DNA from: Betaproteobacteria bacterium
Lineage (GTDB): Bacteria; Pseudomonadota; Gammaproteobacteria; Burkholderiales; Thiobacillaceae
Assembly (NCBI GenBank): GCA_016219425.1
Contig: JACRNB010000012.1
Coordinates: 235,780 to 299,779, forward strand
Direction: 5' to 3'
Length of the DNA: 64,000 nt
The notes under the pieces were generated by a model. It made no database searches and was not told the DNA's origin. It saw nothing but the letters and a program-made list of their open reading frames with translations. Shown here piece after piece: positions 54,154-64,000 of the stretch (the stretch's first letter is position 1; the number at the start of each line of letters is the position of its first letter). Both the position numbers and the translations under genes were made by a program.

Positions 54154-56043
54154 ATGCCCGTTATTCGTCTTCCCGATGGCTCCGAACGCCGTTTTGATAA
54201 TCCCGTGACCGTGGCGGAGGTGGCCGCGAGCATCGGCGCCGGCCTGGCCAAGGCGGCCCTGGCGGGCAAGGTGGACGGCAAGCTGGTGGATACCTCGCAC
54301 CGCATCGAGGCCGATGCCAGTCTGGCCATCATCACCGACAAGAGTGCGGAAGGCGTGGACCTGATCCGCCATTCCGCCGCCCACCTGCTGGCCTACGCGG
54401 TGAAGGAGTTGTTCCCCGACGCCCAGGTGACCATCGGCCCGACCATCGAGGACGGCTTCTATTACGACTTCTCTTACAAGCGCCCCTTCACACTGGACGA
54501 CCTGGCGGCGATCGAGAAGCGCATGGGGGAACTGGCGAAGAAGGACATCCCCGTCACCCGCGAGGAGTGGCAGCGGGACGATGCCGTGGCGTTTTTCCTG
54601 TCCATCGGCGAGAAGTACAAGGCGGAGCTGATCGCCGCCATCCCTGCCGGGCAGACCATTTCGCTTTACCGCGAGGGCGCGTTCATCGACCTCTGCCGCG
54701 GCCCCCATGTGCCCTCCACTGGCAAGATCAAGGCCTTCAAGCTGATGAAGCTGGCCGGGGCCTATTGGCGCGGCGATTCGAAGAACGAGATGTTGCAGCG
54801 CGTGTACGGCACCGCCTGGGCCAACAAGGAGGATCTGGCCGCCTATCTGCATCGCCTGGAGGAGGCGGAGAAGCGCGATCACCGCCGCCTGGGAAAACAG
54901 CTCGATCTGTTCCATGTGCAGGAGGAGTCGCCCGGCATGGTGTTCTGGCACCCCCACGGCTGGGTGCTGTGGCAGGAGATCGAGCAGTACATGCGGCGCA
55001 AGTTCATCGACCACGGCTATCTGGAGGTGAAGACGCCGACGATCATGGATCACTCCCTGTGGGAGAAATCCGGGCACTGGGAGAACTACCGCGAGAACAT
55101 GTTCGTCACCGCCTCGGAGAACCGCGATTACGCGGTGAAGCCGATGAACTGCCCCGGCCACATCCAGATATTCAACAATGGGCTGCGCTCGTATCGCGAC
55201 CTGCCCATGCGTCTGGCAGAGTTCGGTTCCTGCCACCGCAACGAGCCTTCCGGGGCGCTGCATGGTCTGATGCGGGTGCGCGCCTTCACCCAGGACGACG
55301 CCCACATCTTCTGCACCGAAGAGCAGATCCAGCCCGAGGTGTCGGACTTCATCAAGATGCTCCAGGCGGTGTACGCGGATTTCGGTTTCAACGACGTGCT
55401 GGTGAAGTTGTCCACCCGTCCCGAGAAGCGCGTCGGCTCGGATGAGACCTGGGACAAGGCGGAGGCCGGTCTGGCGGCGGCGCTGGACCAGAACGGCCTG
55501 GCCTTCGACTGGCAGCCGGGCGAGGGCGCGTTCTACGGTCCCAAGATCGAGTTCACCTTGAAGGACTCCCTGGGGCGTTTGTGGCAGGTGGGCACCATCC
55601 AGCTCGACTTCAATCTGCCGGTGCGTCTGGGTGCGGAATATGTGGCCGAGGACAACTCGCGCAAGCCGCCGGTGATGCTGCACCGGGCCATCCTGGGTTC
55701 CATGGAACGCTTCATCGGCATCCTCATCGAGCATTACGCGGGCAACTTCCCGGTCTGGCTTTCCCCGGTGCAGGCGGTGGTCATGAACATCACCGACAGT
55801 CAGGCGGAGTACGCATCGGGTGTTACGCAAGTCCTTAAAAAACAAGGCTTCCGCGCCATTTCCGACTTGAGGAACGAGAAGATCACCTATAAAATCCGCG
55901 ACCACTCCATGCAGCGCGTCCCGTACCAGATCATCGTCGGCGAGAAAGAACGCCTCGAAAACAAGGTTGCGGTGCGTGCCAGGGGCGGCGAAGACCTCGG
56001 GCCGATGAGCATCGAAGATCTGGTCGCAAGACTGCGTGGTTGA
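54154..56043 (+). CDS. thrS: Threonyl-tRNA synthetase
   Basis: The 629-residue class II synthetase has a TGS domain (1-62), an editing domain with [17 protein letters not shown], the catalytic core ([44 protein letters not shown] quoted as [15 protein letters not shown]) and an anticodon-binding domain ([23 protein letters not shown]). It is the first gene of thrS-infC-rpmI-rplT-pheS-pheT-ihfA-merR. Confidence 0.97.
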   Translation: MPVIRLPDGSERRFDNPVTVAEVAASIGAGLAKAALAGKVDGKLVDTSHRIEADASLAIITDKSAEGVDLIRHSAAHLLAYAVKELFPDAQVTIGPTIEDGFYYDFSYKRPFTLDDLAAIEKRMGELAKKDIPVTREEWQRDDAVAFFLSIGEKYKAELIAAIPAGQTISLYREGAFIDLCRGPHVPSTGKIKAFKLMKLAGAYWRGDSKNEMLQRVYGTAWANKEDLAAYLHRLEEAEKRDHRRLGKQLDLFHVQEESPGMVFWHPHGWVLWQEIEQYMRRKFIDHGYLEVKTPTIMDHSLWEKSGHWENYRENMFVTASENRDYAVKPMNCPGHIQIFNNGLRSYRDLPMRLAEFGSCHRNEPSGALHGLMRVRAFTQDDAHIFCTEEQIQPEVSDFIKMLQAVYADFGFNDVLVKLSTRPEKRVGSDETWDKAEAGLAAALDQNGLAFDWQPGEGAFYGPKIEFTLKDSLGRLWQVGTIQLDFNLPVRLGAEYVAEDNSRKPPVMLHRAILGSMERFIGILIEHYAGNFPVWLSPVQAVVMNITDSQAEYASGVTQVLKKQGFRAISDLRNEKITYKIRDHSMQRVPYQIIVGEKERLENKVAVRARGGEDLGPMSIEDLVARLRG

Positions 56044-56052
56044 CGAATACAC

Positions 56053-56079
56053 AGGAGCCGATGCCATGGATCGGCTCCT
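56053..56079 (+). terminator. Hairpin between thrS and infC
   Basis: AGGAGCCGAT, loop GCCATGG... and ATCGGCTCCT form a 10-bp stem, followed by TCTCTTTTC. It could be a partial terminator or an mRNA-processing or control element before infC. Confidence 0.65.
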
Positions 56080-56100
56080 TCTCTTTTCAAGGGGTTTGAG

Positions 56101-56622
56101 ATAGCTCAGGACAAGGAACTACGGATCAACGGCGAGATCGACGCGCATGAGATCCGGTTGGTGGGCGACGAGGGCGAGCAGTTGGGCATCGTCAGTTTGC
56201 GGGAAGCGCTGCTAAAGGCCGAAGACATGGAGCTGGATCTGGTTGAGATCGCTCCATTGGCCAAGCCCCCGGTATGCCGGATCATGGATTTCGGCAAACA
56301 CAAGTACCGGGAAAGCAAGAAGCAGCATGAAGCCAAGCTCAAGCAGAAGCAGATCCAGGTCAAGGAAGTGAAATTCCGACCGGGTACGGATGAGGCGGAT
56401 TACCAGGTCAAGCTGCGCAACCTGATCCGCTTTCTGGGCGAAGGCGACAAGGCAAAGATCACTTTGCGCTTCCGGGGCCGCGAAATGGCCCACCAGGAGT
56501 TCGGTATGGATCTGCTCAAACGGGTGGAAACCGACCTTGTGGAACATGGCTTGGTCGAGCAGTTTCCCAAGCTCGAAGGTCGCCAGATGGTCATGGTGCT
56601 GGCGCCCAAGAAGAAAAAGTGA
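56101..56622 (+). CDS. infC: Translation initiation factor IF-3 with a rare ATA start
   Basis: IF-3 prevents subunit joining and rejects non-standard start codons. The conserved reading [20 protein letters not shown] begins at an ATA (56101) with AAGGGG ending 6 bases before it, giving 173 residues, the family length. The first ATG/GTG/TTG in frame (TTG at 56158) would cut off the conserved RINGEI region. A non-standard start is the known basis of IF-3 autoregulation. Later motifs include [26 protein letters not shown] and FRGREMAH. Confidence 0.93.
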   Translation: MAQDKELRINGEIDAHEIRLVGDEGEQLGIVSLREALLKAEDMELDLVEIAPLAKPPVCRIMDFGKHKYRESKKQHEAKLKQKQIQVKEVKFRPGTDEADYQVKLRNLIRFLGEGDKAKITLRFRGREMAHQEFGMDLLKRVETDLVEHGLVEQFPKLEGRQMVMVLAPKKKK

Positions 56623-56638
56623 CGCTGACTTAGTCGGC

Positions 56639-56710
56639 GTCATCCCCGCGCAAGCGGGGATCCAGGGAAATCCTGGAAAGGCTCTGGATTCCCGCTTGTG
56701 CGGGAATGAC
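56639..56710. repeat. Family D inverted-pair repeat between infC and rpmI
   Basis: The arms are at 56639-56665 (GTCATCCCCGCG...GGGGATCCAG) and 56684-56710 (CTGGATTCCCGC...GGGAATGAC). It lies in the leader where L20 control of rpmI-rplT would act. Confidence 0.92.
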
Positions 56711-56834
56711 GGAAACAGGCTGATGCGGGCCTGACGTTTTTAAGCGTCGAATCGCATCAACAAGTGCTGACCGGCCAGTCAAGCGTCCCCGCAGCGGGGG
56801 CCGCCGCCAGGCATCGAAAAATGGAGTTGTTGCA

Positions 56835-57032
56835 ATGCCAAAGATGAAGACCAAGAGCGGCGCCGCCAAGCGTTTCCGCGTTCGTGGCTCCGGCAGCATC
56901 AAGCGTTCCCACGCTTATCTGCGCCACATCCTCACCAAGAAGACCACCAAGCGCAAACGCAATCTGCGCGGCATGGAAACCGTTCACGCTGCTGATGCGG
57001 GCCATGTCCGCGCCATGCTGCCCTACGCGTAA
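56835..57032 (+). CDS. rpmI: 50S ribosomal protein L35
   Basis: A 65-residue basic protein: [20 protein letters not shown] and [21 protein letters not shown], the L35 signature. GGAG precedes the ATG. It is 12 bases from rplT. Confidence 0.97.
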   Translation: MPKMKTKSGAAKRFRVRGSGSIKRSHAYLRHILTKKTTKRKRNLRGMETVHAADAGHVRAMLPYA

Positions 57033-57044
57033 AGGAGATCAACC

Positions 57045-58509
<1,465 letters not shown>

Positions 58510-58518
58510 GGTTCAGCC

Positions 58519-60876
58519 ATGCAATTCTCCGAATCCTGGCTGCGTAGCCTGGTCAACCCCGCCCTCGACACCCGGCAACTGGGTCACCTGCTCACCATGG
58601 CGGGCCTGGAAGTGGAGGCCATGGAGCCCGTCGCCGGCGCTTTCACCAACGTGGTGGTGGCGGAAATCCTGAGCGCCGAAAAGCACCCCAATGCCGACCG
58701 TCTCCAGGTCTGCCAGGTCAACACCGGCGGCGACGCGCCGCTGACCATCGTCTGCGGCGCTCCCAACGCCCGCGCCGGGCTGAAAACCGCCTGCGCCCTG
58801 GTCGGTGCGGAATTACCCGGCAACTTCCAGATCAAACAGGCCAAGGTGCGGGGCGTGGAATCGTTCGGCATGCTCTGTTCCGCCAAGGAGCTTGGCATTG
58901 TGGAAGCCGCCGACGGCATCCTGGAACTGGCCGCTGACGCCCTCGTGGGCCAGTCCATCCGTCAGTATCTGGACCTGGACGACACCCGCATCACCCTCAA
59001 GCTCACCCCGAACCGCGGGGATTGCCTGTCCGTCATGGGCATCGCGCGCGAGACCGCAGCCCTCACCGCCTCGCCCCTGGAATACATCGACTGCTCCGCC
59101 GTGGGCGTCAGCGTGACGGATACCCATCCGGTGCAGATCGAGGCGGAAGCCGCCTGCCCGCGCTATTGCGGGCGCGTGATCCGCGGCATCGACCCCGCCG
59201 CCCGCACCCCCGCCTGGATGGCGCGACGGCTGGAACGCTCCGGCCTGCGCCCCATCCACCCGGTGGTGGACGTGACCAACTACCTCCTGCTGGAACTGGG
59301 TCAGCCCATGCACGGCTTCGATCTGGCCCGGTTGCAAGGCCCGATCTGCGCGCGCATGGCCCGCAGCGGCGAGAAGCTGGAACTCCTCAATGGCCAGACC
59401 CTGGAACTTCAGCCCGACAGCCTGGTGATCGCCGATGACAGCGGCCCCCTGGCCCTGGCCGGCATCATGGGCGGGCAGGGCAGCGGCGTCACTGCCGACA
59501 CCTGCGACGTGTTTCTGGAAGCCGCCCATTTCGCCCCCGAGGCGATCGCAGGCCGCGCCCGCGCCTATGGCCTCTCCACCGACTCCTCTCACCGCTTCGA
59601 GCGGGGCGTGGACCCGCAACTGCCCGCCTTCGCCATCGAACGGGCCACCCGCCTGATCCTGGACATCTGCGGCGGCCAGGCCGGTCCCGTCATCAGCGTC
59701 GGCCCCGGCGTCGCCCCCGCCGCCGCCATCCCCTTCCGCCCCGCCCGCGCCCGTCGCATCCTGGGCTTCGATCTGGCGGACGACGCCATGGCCGACATCC
59801 TGCGGCGTTTGGGGATGAATGTTGAAGCCGCCGGCGAAGGCTTCCTGGCGCTGGCCCCCAGCCACCGTTTCGACCTCACGCGCGAGGTGGACCTGATCGA
59901 AGAGATCGCCCGCGTCCACGGCTACGACAATCTGCCCGCAGCCGCCCTGCGCGGCGAACACGCCATGCTCCCGGCGGCAGAGGGCGCGCGTCCCGCCATC
60001 GAGCTAAAAAAACTCATGGCGGCAAGGGGTAATCAGGAAATCATCACCTACAGCTTCATCTCCGCGGAACTGGATGCCGACTTCCGCGCCGATGGCCAGA
60101 CCTTGCCCTTGCTCAACCCCATCGCCAGCCAGATGGGCGTGATGCGCGGCAGCCTGCTGGGCGGCTTGATCCAGACCCTGCGCCACAACCTCAACCACGG
60201 CCAGGAACGCCTCAAGGTGTTCGAGGTCGGGCGCGCCTTCATTTCCGACCAGTCGGCGGACCAGCCCCTGCGTCTGGCCGCCCTGCGCCACGGCGCCGCC
60301 GCCCCGGAACAGTGGGGTGAGGCCGCCCGCGGCGTGGATTTCTTCGACCTGCGCGCCGATCTCGAAGCCCTGTTCGGCGCCCAGGCCGTGAATTTCCGTC
60401 CTGAGATCCATCCCGCCCTGCATCCGGGGCAGTGCGCCCGCGTGCTGCTGGGGGAAACCCCGGTGGGCTGGATCGGCACCCTGCACCCGCGTCTGACGCA
60501 GAAGTACGGTTTCATCAAGGCCCCGGTGCTGTGCGAGATCGCCCTGGACGCCCTCACGCACGGCCTCGCCCCCCGCTACAGTGCAGTGGCCCGGCTCCCC
60601 GCTGTGCGGCGCGATTTGGCGGTGGTGGTGGACAACGCCATCGCCGCGGGTGACATGCTGGCGGCTGTAAACGCTGCCCGCCCATCCCTGGTGGCTGACT
60701 TCGCCCTCTTCGATCTGTATCAGGGCAAGGGGGTGGATGAAGGTAAAAAGAGCCTTGCATTCAAGGTGTTGTTGCAACATACTGAGAAAACGCTTACAGA
60801 TTCAGAGATTGATGAAACGGTGCAATCCGTGCTTGCGATCCTGAACAAGAACTTCAACGCCAGCCTGCGCGGCTGA
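58519..60876 (+). CDS. pheT: Phenylalanyl-tRNA synthetase beta subunit
   Basis: The 785-residue product starts [12 protein letters not shown], with tRNA-binding domain ([15 protein letters not shown]), B3/B4 editing region, B5 and the C-terminal anticodon-binding FDX-ACB domain ([17 protein letters not shown]). It follows pheS by 9 bases. The last bases shift to lower GC. Confidence 0.97.
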   Translation: MQFSESWLRSLVNPALDTRQLGHLLTMAGLEVEAMEPVAGAFTNVVVAEILSAEKHPNADRLQVCQVNTGGDAPLTIVCGAPNARAGLKTACALVGAELPGNFQIKQAKVRGVESFGMLCSAKELGIVEAADGILELAADALVGQSIRQYLDLDDTRITLKLTPNRGDCLSVMGIARETAALTASPLEYIDCSAVGVSVTDTHPVQIEAEAACPRYCGRVIRGIDPAARTPAWMARRLERSGLRPIHPVVDVTNYLLLELGQPMHGFDLARLQGPICARMARSGEKLELLNGQTLELQPDSLVIADDSGPLALAGIMGGQGSGVTADTCDVFLEAAHFAPEAIAGRARAYGLSTDSSHRFERGVDPQLPAFAIERATRLILDICGGQAGPVISVGPGVAPAAAIPFRPARARRILGFDLADDAMADILRRLGMNVEAAGEGFLALAPSHRFDLTREVDLIEEIARVHGYDNLPAAALRGEHAMLPAAEGARPAIELKKLMAARGNQEIITYSFISAELDADFRADGQTLPLLNPIASQMGVMRGSLLGGLIQTLRHNLNHGQERLKVFEVGRAFISDQSADQPLRLAALRHGAAAPEQWGEAARGVDFFDLRADLEALFGAQAVNFRPEIHPALHPGQCARVLLGETPVGWIGTLHPRLTQKYGFIKAPVLCEIALDALTHGLAPRYSAVARLPAVRRDLAVVVDNAIAAGDMLAAVNAARPSLVADFALFDLYQGKGVDEGKKSLAFKVLLQHTEKTLTDSEIDETVQSVLAILNKNFNASLRG

Positions 60877-60893
60877 TGAAACAGGAAGCAGTA

Positions 60894-61205
60894 ATGACCA
60901 CGTTGACCAAGGCGGAACTCGCCAATCTCCTGTTCGAGAAGGTCGGCCTCAACAAACGTGAGGCCAAGGAGATGGTGGAAACCTTTTTCGAGGAAGTGCG
61001 CACCGCCCTGGAAAAAGGCGACAGCGTGAAGCTCTCCGGCTTCGGCAATTTCCAGTTGTGCCAGAAATCCCAGCGCCCCGGGCGCAACCCCAAGACCGGC
61101 GAAGAGATGCCCATTACCGCCCGCCGCGTTGTCACGTTCCACGCCAGCCAGAAACTCAAGGCCATGGTGGAAGAGGCTCATGACGGAACACCTGCCCAGC
61201 AGTGA
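60894..61205 (+). CDS. ihfA: Integration host factor alpha subunit
   Basis: A 103-residue HU/IHF-fold protein, [20 protein letters not shown], with the DNA-intercalating arm [15 protein letters not shown] (Pro at the tip). With IhfB it bends DNA, including at sigma-54 promoters such as those of nif genes. The ATG at 60894 is preferred over one at 60876 that lies in the pheT stop; AGGA precedes it. Confidence 0.95.
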   Translation: MTTLTKAELANLLFEKVGLNKREAKEMVETFFEEVRTALEKGDSVKLSGFGNFQLCQKSQRPGRNPKTGEEMPITARRVVTFHASQKLKAMVEEAHDGTPAQQ

Positions 61206-61590
61206 CCTGCCCCCGATCCCGACCAAGCGCTACTTCACCATTGGCGAAGTAAGCGACCTGTGCGGGGTCAAGCCCCATGTCCTGCGCTACTGGGAGCAGG
61301 AATTCACGCAGTTGCGCCCGGTTAAACGGCGCGGCAACCGGCGTTACTACCAGCATCATGAAGTTCTCCTCATTCGCCGTATTCGCGCTTTGCTGTACGA
61401 ACAGGGCTTCACCATCAGCGGGGCGCGCAACCGCCTCGTGAGCGAGGAAGGCGTTCCGGTTACTGCAGAAGATGCGCTGCATGGCGTCATGGATGAGGTT
61501 GATGCCACCACGCCTGACACCGGAACCGAGCCGAATTTGGCGTCAATCAAGCAGGAACTCCGGGCCATCCTGAGTCTGTTGCAGGACTGA
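61180..61590 (+). CDS. MerR family transcriptional regulator
   Basis: The 136-residue product has [27 protein letters not shown], the MerR winged helix, and a short C-terminal effector region without obvious metal cysteines. It is the usual last gene of this operon in proteobacteria; the target is unknown. It overlaps ihfA by 26 bases. Confidence 0.93.
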   Translation: MTEHLPSSDLPPIPTKRYFTIGEVSDLCGVKPHVLRYWEQEFTQLRPVKRRGNRRYYQHHEVLLIRRIRALLYEQGFTISGARNRLVSEEGVPVTAEDALHGVMDEVDATTPDTGTEPNLASIKQELRAILSLLQD

Positions 61591-61634
61591 GCCGGGCGGG
61601 CTGCGAACATCTCCAAAATAAAGCGGTTTCAAGG

Positions 61635-61663
61635 TTTACCCAGGGTGTTCGAGCCCCTATAAT
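61635..61663 (+). promoter_or_regulatory. Promoter of tRNA-Pro
   Basis: TTTACC (61635-61640), 17 bases, then TATAAT (61658-61663), with GC-rich GCGCGGC after it, 12 bases before the tRNA. Confidence 0.8.
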
Positions 61664-61674
61664 GCGCGGCTCGT

Positions 61675-61751
61675 CGGGGCGTAGCGCAGCCTGGTAGCGC
61701 ACCTGCATGGGGTGCAGGGGGTCGGAAGTTCGAATCTTCTCGCCCCGACCA
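61675..61751 (+). tRNA. tRNA-Pro (GGG)
   Basis: Acceptor CGGGGCG/CGCCCCG, D-arm GCGCAGCCTGGTAGCGC, anticodon arm CCTGC-ATGGGGT-GCAGG (anticodon GGG), T-arm AGTTCGAATCT, encoded CCA. Confidence 0.96.
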
Positions 61752-61781
61752 TATAAAACAGTGACTTGCCAGGGTCACGAA

Positions 61782-61814
61782 ACGAAAAGCCAGCTAGTTA
61801 TGCTGGCTTTTCGT
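61782..61814 (+). terminator. Intrinsic terminator after tRNA-Pro
   Basis: ACGAAAAGCCAGC, loop TAGTTAT, GCTGGCTTTTCGT: a 13-bp stem with a T-rich 3' arm. From here to 62042 I see no gene or clear element. Confidence 0.85.
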
Positions 61815-62042
61815 CCTTCTGTGCCCGCTAATTGACCTGTTATTACGCGCGATTTCGATCCCGTCGTTTATACGTTTACGGTTCTATGTGAAATCCGGTG
61901 GGATGAAATGATCGTTCCGACGTGAAAGCGCACTGATTTCCACTAGGTGACCCATAGCAATGGCTGGGTCTGTTGATCGATCCTAGTGGGTATCGATGTA
62001 GCATCCCCGCATGGGGTGGTTGTATCTTCTCCTTCGGGAAAA

Positions 62043-62116
62043 GCGGGTGTAGCTCAATGGCAGAGCTCTTGGTTCCCAACCAAGTGACGAGGGTTCGATT
62101 CCCTTCACCCGCTCCA
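62043..62116 (+). tRNA. tRNA-Gly (CCC)
   Basis: Acceptor GCGGGTG/CACCCGC, D-arm GCTCAATGGCAGAGC, anticodon arm CTTGG-TTCCCAA-CCAAG (anticodon CCC), T-arm GGTTCGATTCC, encoded CCA. Its last 29 bases before the final A are repeated at 62470-62498. Confidence 0.96.
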
Positions 62117-62389
62117 CTCAACCGGAGGTTGATATGAATGCAAGTTTTGACGCTTGCGATGTTGCCTCTGCGGCTTGGCAAGCATGGCGCCATGTGATGT
62201 TGATGTGATCTCCAACATCAAGCTCAGGGTGGCATCTCCACCACATAACCAAACGGTCGCAACGAGGCTCGGATAGACTCGCCAGCCTAGTGTTACTCCA
62301 TCCGAACTGTCATATGCAGCATCATGTCCTTGAAAAAGCCGGCCCCATCGGCGTCACTATGTTCAAGTAGTGGCGTCTCCGGGTTGCTT

Positions 62390-62423
62390 GAACCGTGTGC
62401 GGGGAAACTCGCACGCACGGTTC
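62390..62423 (+). mobile_element. Group II intron domain V remnant
   Basis: The 34 nt beginning GAACCGTGTGCGG and ending CGCACGGTTC fold exactly like group II intron domain V: a lower 9-bp helix, a 2-nt AC bulge, an upper 5-bp helix and a GAAA tetraloop (62404-62407). The catalytic triad AGC is AAC here (A2-A3-C4), which should impair splicing. No reverse transcriptase ORF is present. Domain VI and the 3' end would lie in 62424-62469; domains I-IV could be the remains in 62117-62389, which I cannot resolve by eye. Confidence 0.75.
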
Positions 62424-62469
62424 GTAGGGGAGGGGGTGACCACGAGGCCGCCTTCTTGCCCACCTGCAT

Positions 62470-62498
62470 ACGAGGGTTCGATTCCCTTCACCCGCTCC
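62470..62498 (+). repeat. Duplicated tRNA-Gly 3' end (partial tRNA)
   Basis: 29 bases (ACGAGGGTTCGATTCCC then TTCACCCGCTCC) identical to 62087-62115 in tRNA-Gly. The copy lacks the 5' half and is not a working tRNA. It marks the right boundary of the 62117-62469 insert and lies 10 bases before the tyrS ATG. Confidence 0.93.
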
Positions 62499-62508
62499 CA
62501 AATTCCCC

Positions 62509-63708
62509 ATGTTTGCTATTGAAGACGCCCTTGAAGTTATCAAGCGCGGTTGCGACGAGGTGTTGGTCGAGGCCGAGCTGATCGAAAAACTGAAGTCGGG
62601 ACGCCCCCTGCGGGTCAAGGCCGGCTTTGACCCCACAGCACCGGATCTGCATCTTGGGCATACCGTCCTACTTAATAAGATGCGCCAGTTGCAGGATCTG
62701 GGGCATCAGGCGGTGTTCTTGATCGGTGACTTCACCGGCATGATCGGCGACCCCACCGGCAAGAACGTCACACGTCCGCCGCTGTCGCCGGAACAGGTCG
62801 AGCTCAACGCGCGCACCTATCAGTCTCAGGTGTTCAAGATATTGGACCCTGCGAAGACCGAGGTGGAGTTCAACTCGCGCTGGATGGGGGCGATGAACGC
62901 CGCCGACATGATCAAACTGGCGGCGACGCATACCGTGGCGCGCATGCTGGAGCGGGACGATTTCTCCAAGCGCTACACCGGCGGTCAGCCCATCGCCATC
63001 CATGAGTTTCTCTATCCGTTGATCCAGGGCTACGACTCGGTTGCTCTCAAAGCCGATCTGGAATTGGGTGGCACGGACCAGAAGTTCAATCTGCTCATGG
63101 GGCGTGAGTTACAGAAGCACTTCGGCCAGCCGCCTCAGTGCATCCTTACCATGCCGCTGCTGGAGGGGCTGGATGGCGTTAACAAGATGTCGAAGTCGCT
63201 TGGGAACTATGTCGCCATCGCCGAGCCGCCCAACGAGCAGTTCGGCAAGCTGATGTCGATTTCCGACACGCTGATGTGGCGCTATATCGAGTTGCTCTCG
63301 TTCGAGCCGCTGTCAGTGATCCGCCAGTGGAAGAAGGGGGTGGACGAGGGGCGCAATCCGCGTGACATCAAGGTCATGTTCGCGCAGGAGATCGTCGCCC
63401 GGTTCCATAACCGATCTGCCGCCGAGGCGGCGCTGGCAGAGTTTGAGGCGCGCTTTCGGCAAGGCGTTTTGCCCGAGGATATGTCGGAGGTGAACCTGGA
63501 AGCGCCTGATGCGGGATTGCCCATCACCCAGCTGCTCAAGTTGGCCGGGTTGGTGCAAAGCACCTCGGAAGCCATGCGCAGCATCGACGGTGGTGCGGTG
63601 AAACTGGACGGCGAAAAGGTCAGCGACAAGGGTTTGGTGGTGGCGAAGGGTAAAAACGTTGTTGCCCAGGTCGGGAAACGTCGCTTCGCCCGTGTCTTTC
63701 TGTCCTGA
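62509..63708 (+). CDS. tyrS: Tyrosyl-tRNA synthetase
   Basis: The 399-residue class I synthetase of the TyrRS type with HLGH ([12 protein letters not shown]), [19 protein letters not shown] in [11 protein letters not shown], and a C-terminal S4 domain ([17 protein letters not shown]). No ribosome site is visible before the ATG at 62509 because the tRNA-Gly fragment lies there. It is followed by an rRNA promoter. Confidence 0.96.
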   Translation: MFAIEDALEVIKRGCDEVLVEAELIEKLKSGRPLRVKAGFDPTAPDLHLGHTVLLNKMRQLQDLGHQAVFLIGDFTGMIGDPTGKNVTRPPLSPEQVELNARTYQSQVFKILDPAKTEVEFNSRWMGAMNAADMIKLAATHTVARMLERDDFSKRYTGGQPIAIHEFLYPLIQGYDSVALKADLELGGTDQKFNLLMGRELQKHFGQPPQCILTMPLLEGLDGVNKMSKSLGNYVAIAEPPNEQFGKLMSISDTLMWRYIELLSFEPLSVIRQWKKGVDEGRNPRDIKVMFAQEIVARFHNRSAAEAALAEFEARFRQGVLPEDMSEVNLEAPDAGLPITQLLKLAGLVQSTSEAMRSIDGGAVKLDGEKVSDKGLVVAKGKNVVAQVGKRRFARVFLS

Positions 63709-63776
63709 GCCGGGCGTCCTAACTCCATGACCGGAAAGAGCTTTCGTTGCGCCTCTCAAATTATTTCAAAAATATG

Positions 63777-63804
63777 TTGACCACCTCAAAACGGTCCTTA
63801 TAAT
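63777..63804 (+). promoter_or_regulatory. rRNA operon promoter (P1-like)
   Basis: TTGACC (63777-63782), 16 bases, TATAAT (63799-63804), an A/T-rich UP-like stretch just upstream (63755-63776) and a GC-rich discriminator (GCGCGGCTC), as in stringently controlled rRNA promoters. Confidence 0.88.
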
Positions 63805-63861
63805 GCGCGGCTCTTCGGTGCTGAACGCAACGCAGGCAGCGAAGAAAAGTGTTTTAAATCA

Positions 63862-63876
63862 GTTCTTTAACAATTT
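63862..63876 (+). promoter_or_regulatory. rRNA leader antitermination boxA
   Basis: GTTCTTTAACAATTT resembles the rrn boxA (TGCTCTTTAACAA). The remaining leader to the window end has a hairpin-like GCATCTGCTTAGGTAGATG segment; the 16S gene itself has not begun. Confidence 0.8.
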
Positions 63877-64000
63877 ACTTACAGCCTTAAGTTGTGAGCA
63901 TTGGGTTAGGCGGAAGCATCTGCTTAGGTAGATGTGGAAGCGAAAGTAAAACCTGATGCTTACACTAGTCAGAAGATTCTGAAGAGTGATAAGCGGTCTA

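Noticed and set aside
62117..62389. A complete group II intron
   Set aside because: No reverse transcriptase gene, no clear GTGYG 5' end that I could place, and the catalytic triad is mutated. Only domain V is supported.

Overview
The window is a GC-rich (roughly two-thirds G+C by eye) chromosomal segment of a diazotrophic proteobacterium, most likely a betaproteobacterium. This rests on the serC-serA-pheA-hisC-tyrA-aroA aromatic block, the thrS-infC-rpmI-rplT-pheS-pheT-ihfA-merR-tRNA-Pro block, tyrS directly before an rRNA operon, and a nif accessory cluster arranged like that of Azotobacter (rnf beside nifLA; nifV-cysE-nifWZM). No species can be assigned from the sequence alone.

Layout. 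1-21.9 kb: the 3' part of purL, a heme-sensor GGDEF-EAL protein, a FecR/LysM envelope protein, purT, a VapC-type toxin-antitoxin pair, a YihY-cNMP fusion, DUF1015, slyX, pgm, a run of small conserved genes, a YgiQ radical SAM protein, a diguanylate cyclase, a DUF3079 gene without a normal start codon, and a secreted hydrolase. 22.0-36.5 kb: the nitrogen-fixation region. A RAYT (REP-associated tyrosine transposase) sits in its own REP repeats, followed by nifA-nifL (minus) and the divergent rnfABCDGEH operon (plus). The nifL-rnfA gap holds sigma-54 promoters facing both ways, a perfect NifA site and a perfect NtrC site. Then, on the minus strand, come nifV-cysE-orf168-nifW-nifZ-nifM-rrf2, with a sigma-54 promoter before nifV. 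Rnf probably drives electrons to ferredoxin/flavodoxin for nitrogenase; nifV supplies homocitrate, cysE cysteine, and nifW/Z/M maturation factors. nifHDK is not in the window.

36.7-47.7 kb: tRNA-Ser, mltF, a metallopeptidase, then the serine/aromatic amino acid operon, interrupted at three junctions by small accessory cassettes (DUF433-DUF5615, DUF4160-DUF2442, Uma2). 47.7-54 kb: a rhomboid protease, tRNA-Arg, a DksA-like protein, Uup and metG. 54-61.6 kb: tRNA-Val and the translation operon, with infC starting at a rare ATA codon. 61.6-64 kb: tRNA-Pro, tRNA-Gly, a 34-nt group II intron domain V remnant beside a duplicated tRNA-Gly 3' end, tyrS, and the promoter and boxA of an rRNA operon whose 16S gene lies beyond the window.

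The most unusual feature is the load of palindromic repeats. At least five families are present: a GTAG-headed REP linked to the RAYT (16 full copies), a second GTAG REP in tandem, GTAG-type hairpins that end exactly on stop codons, a CTCCCTCACCCC/GGGGGAGGGG inverted-pair family, and a GTCATTCCCGC family. Several are inside genes and in frame: linker insertions in PurL, MetG and the YgiQ protein, terminal extensions in HisC and CysE, and insertions in AroA.
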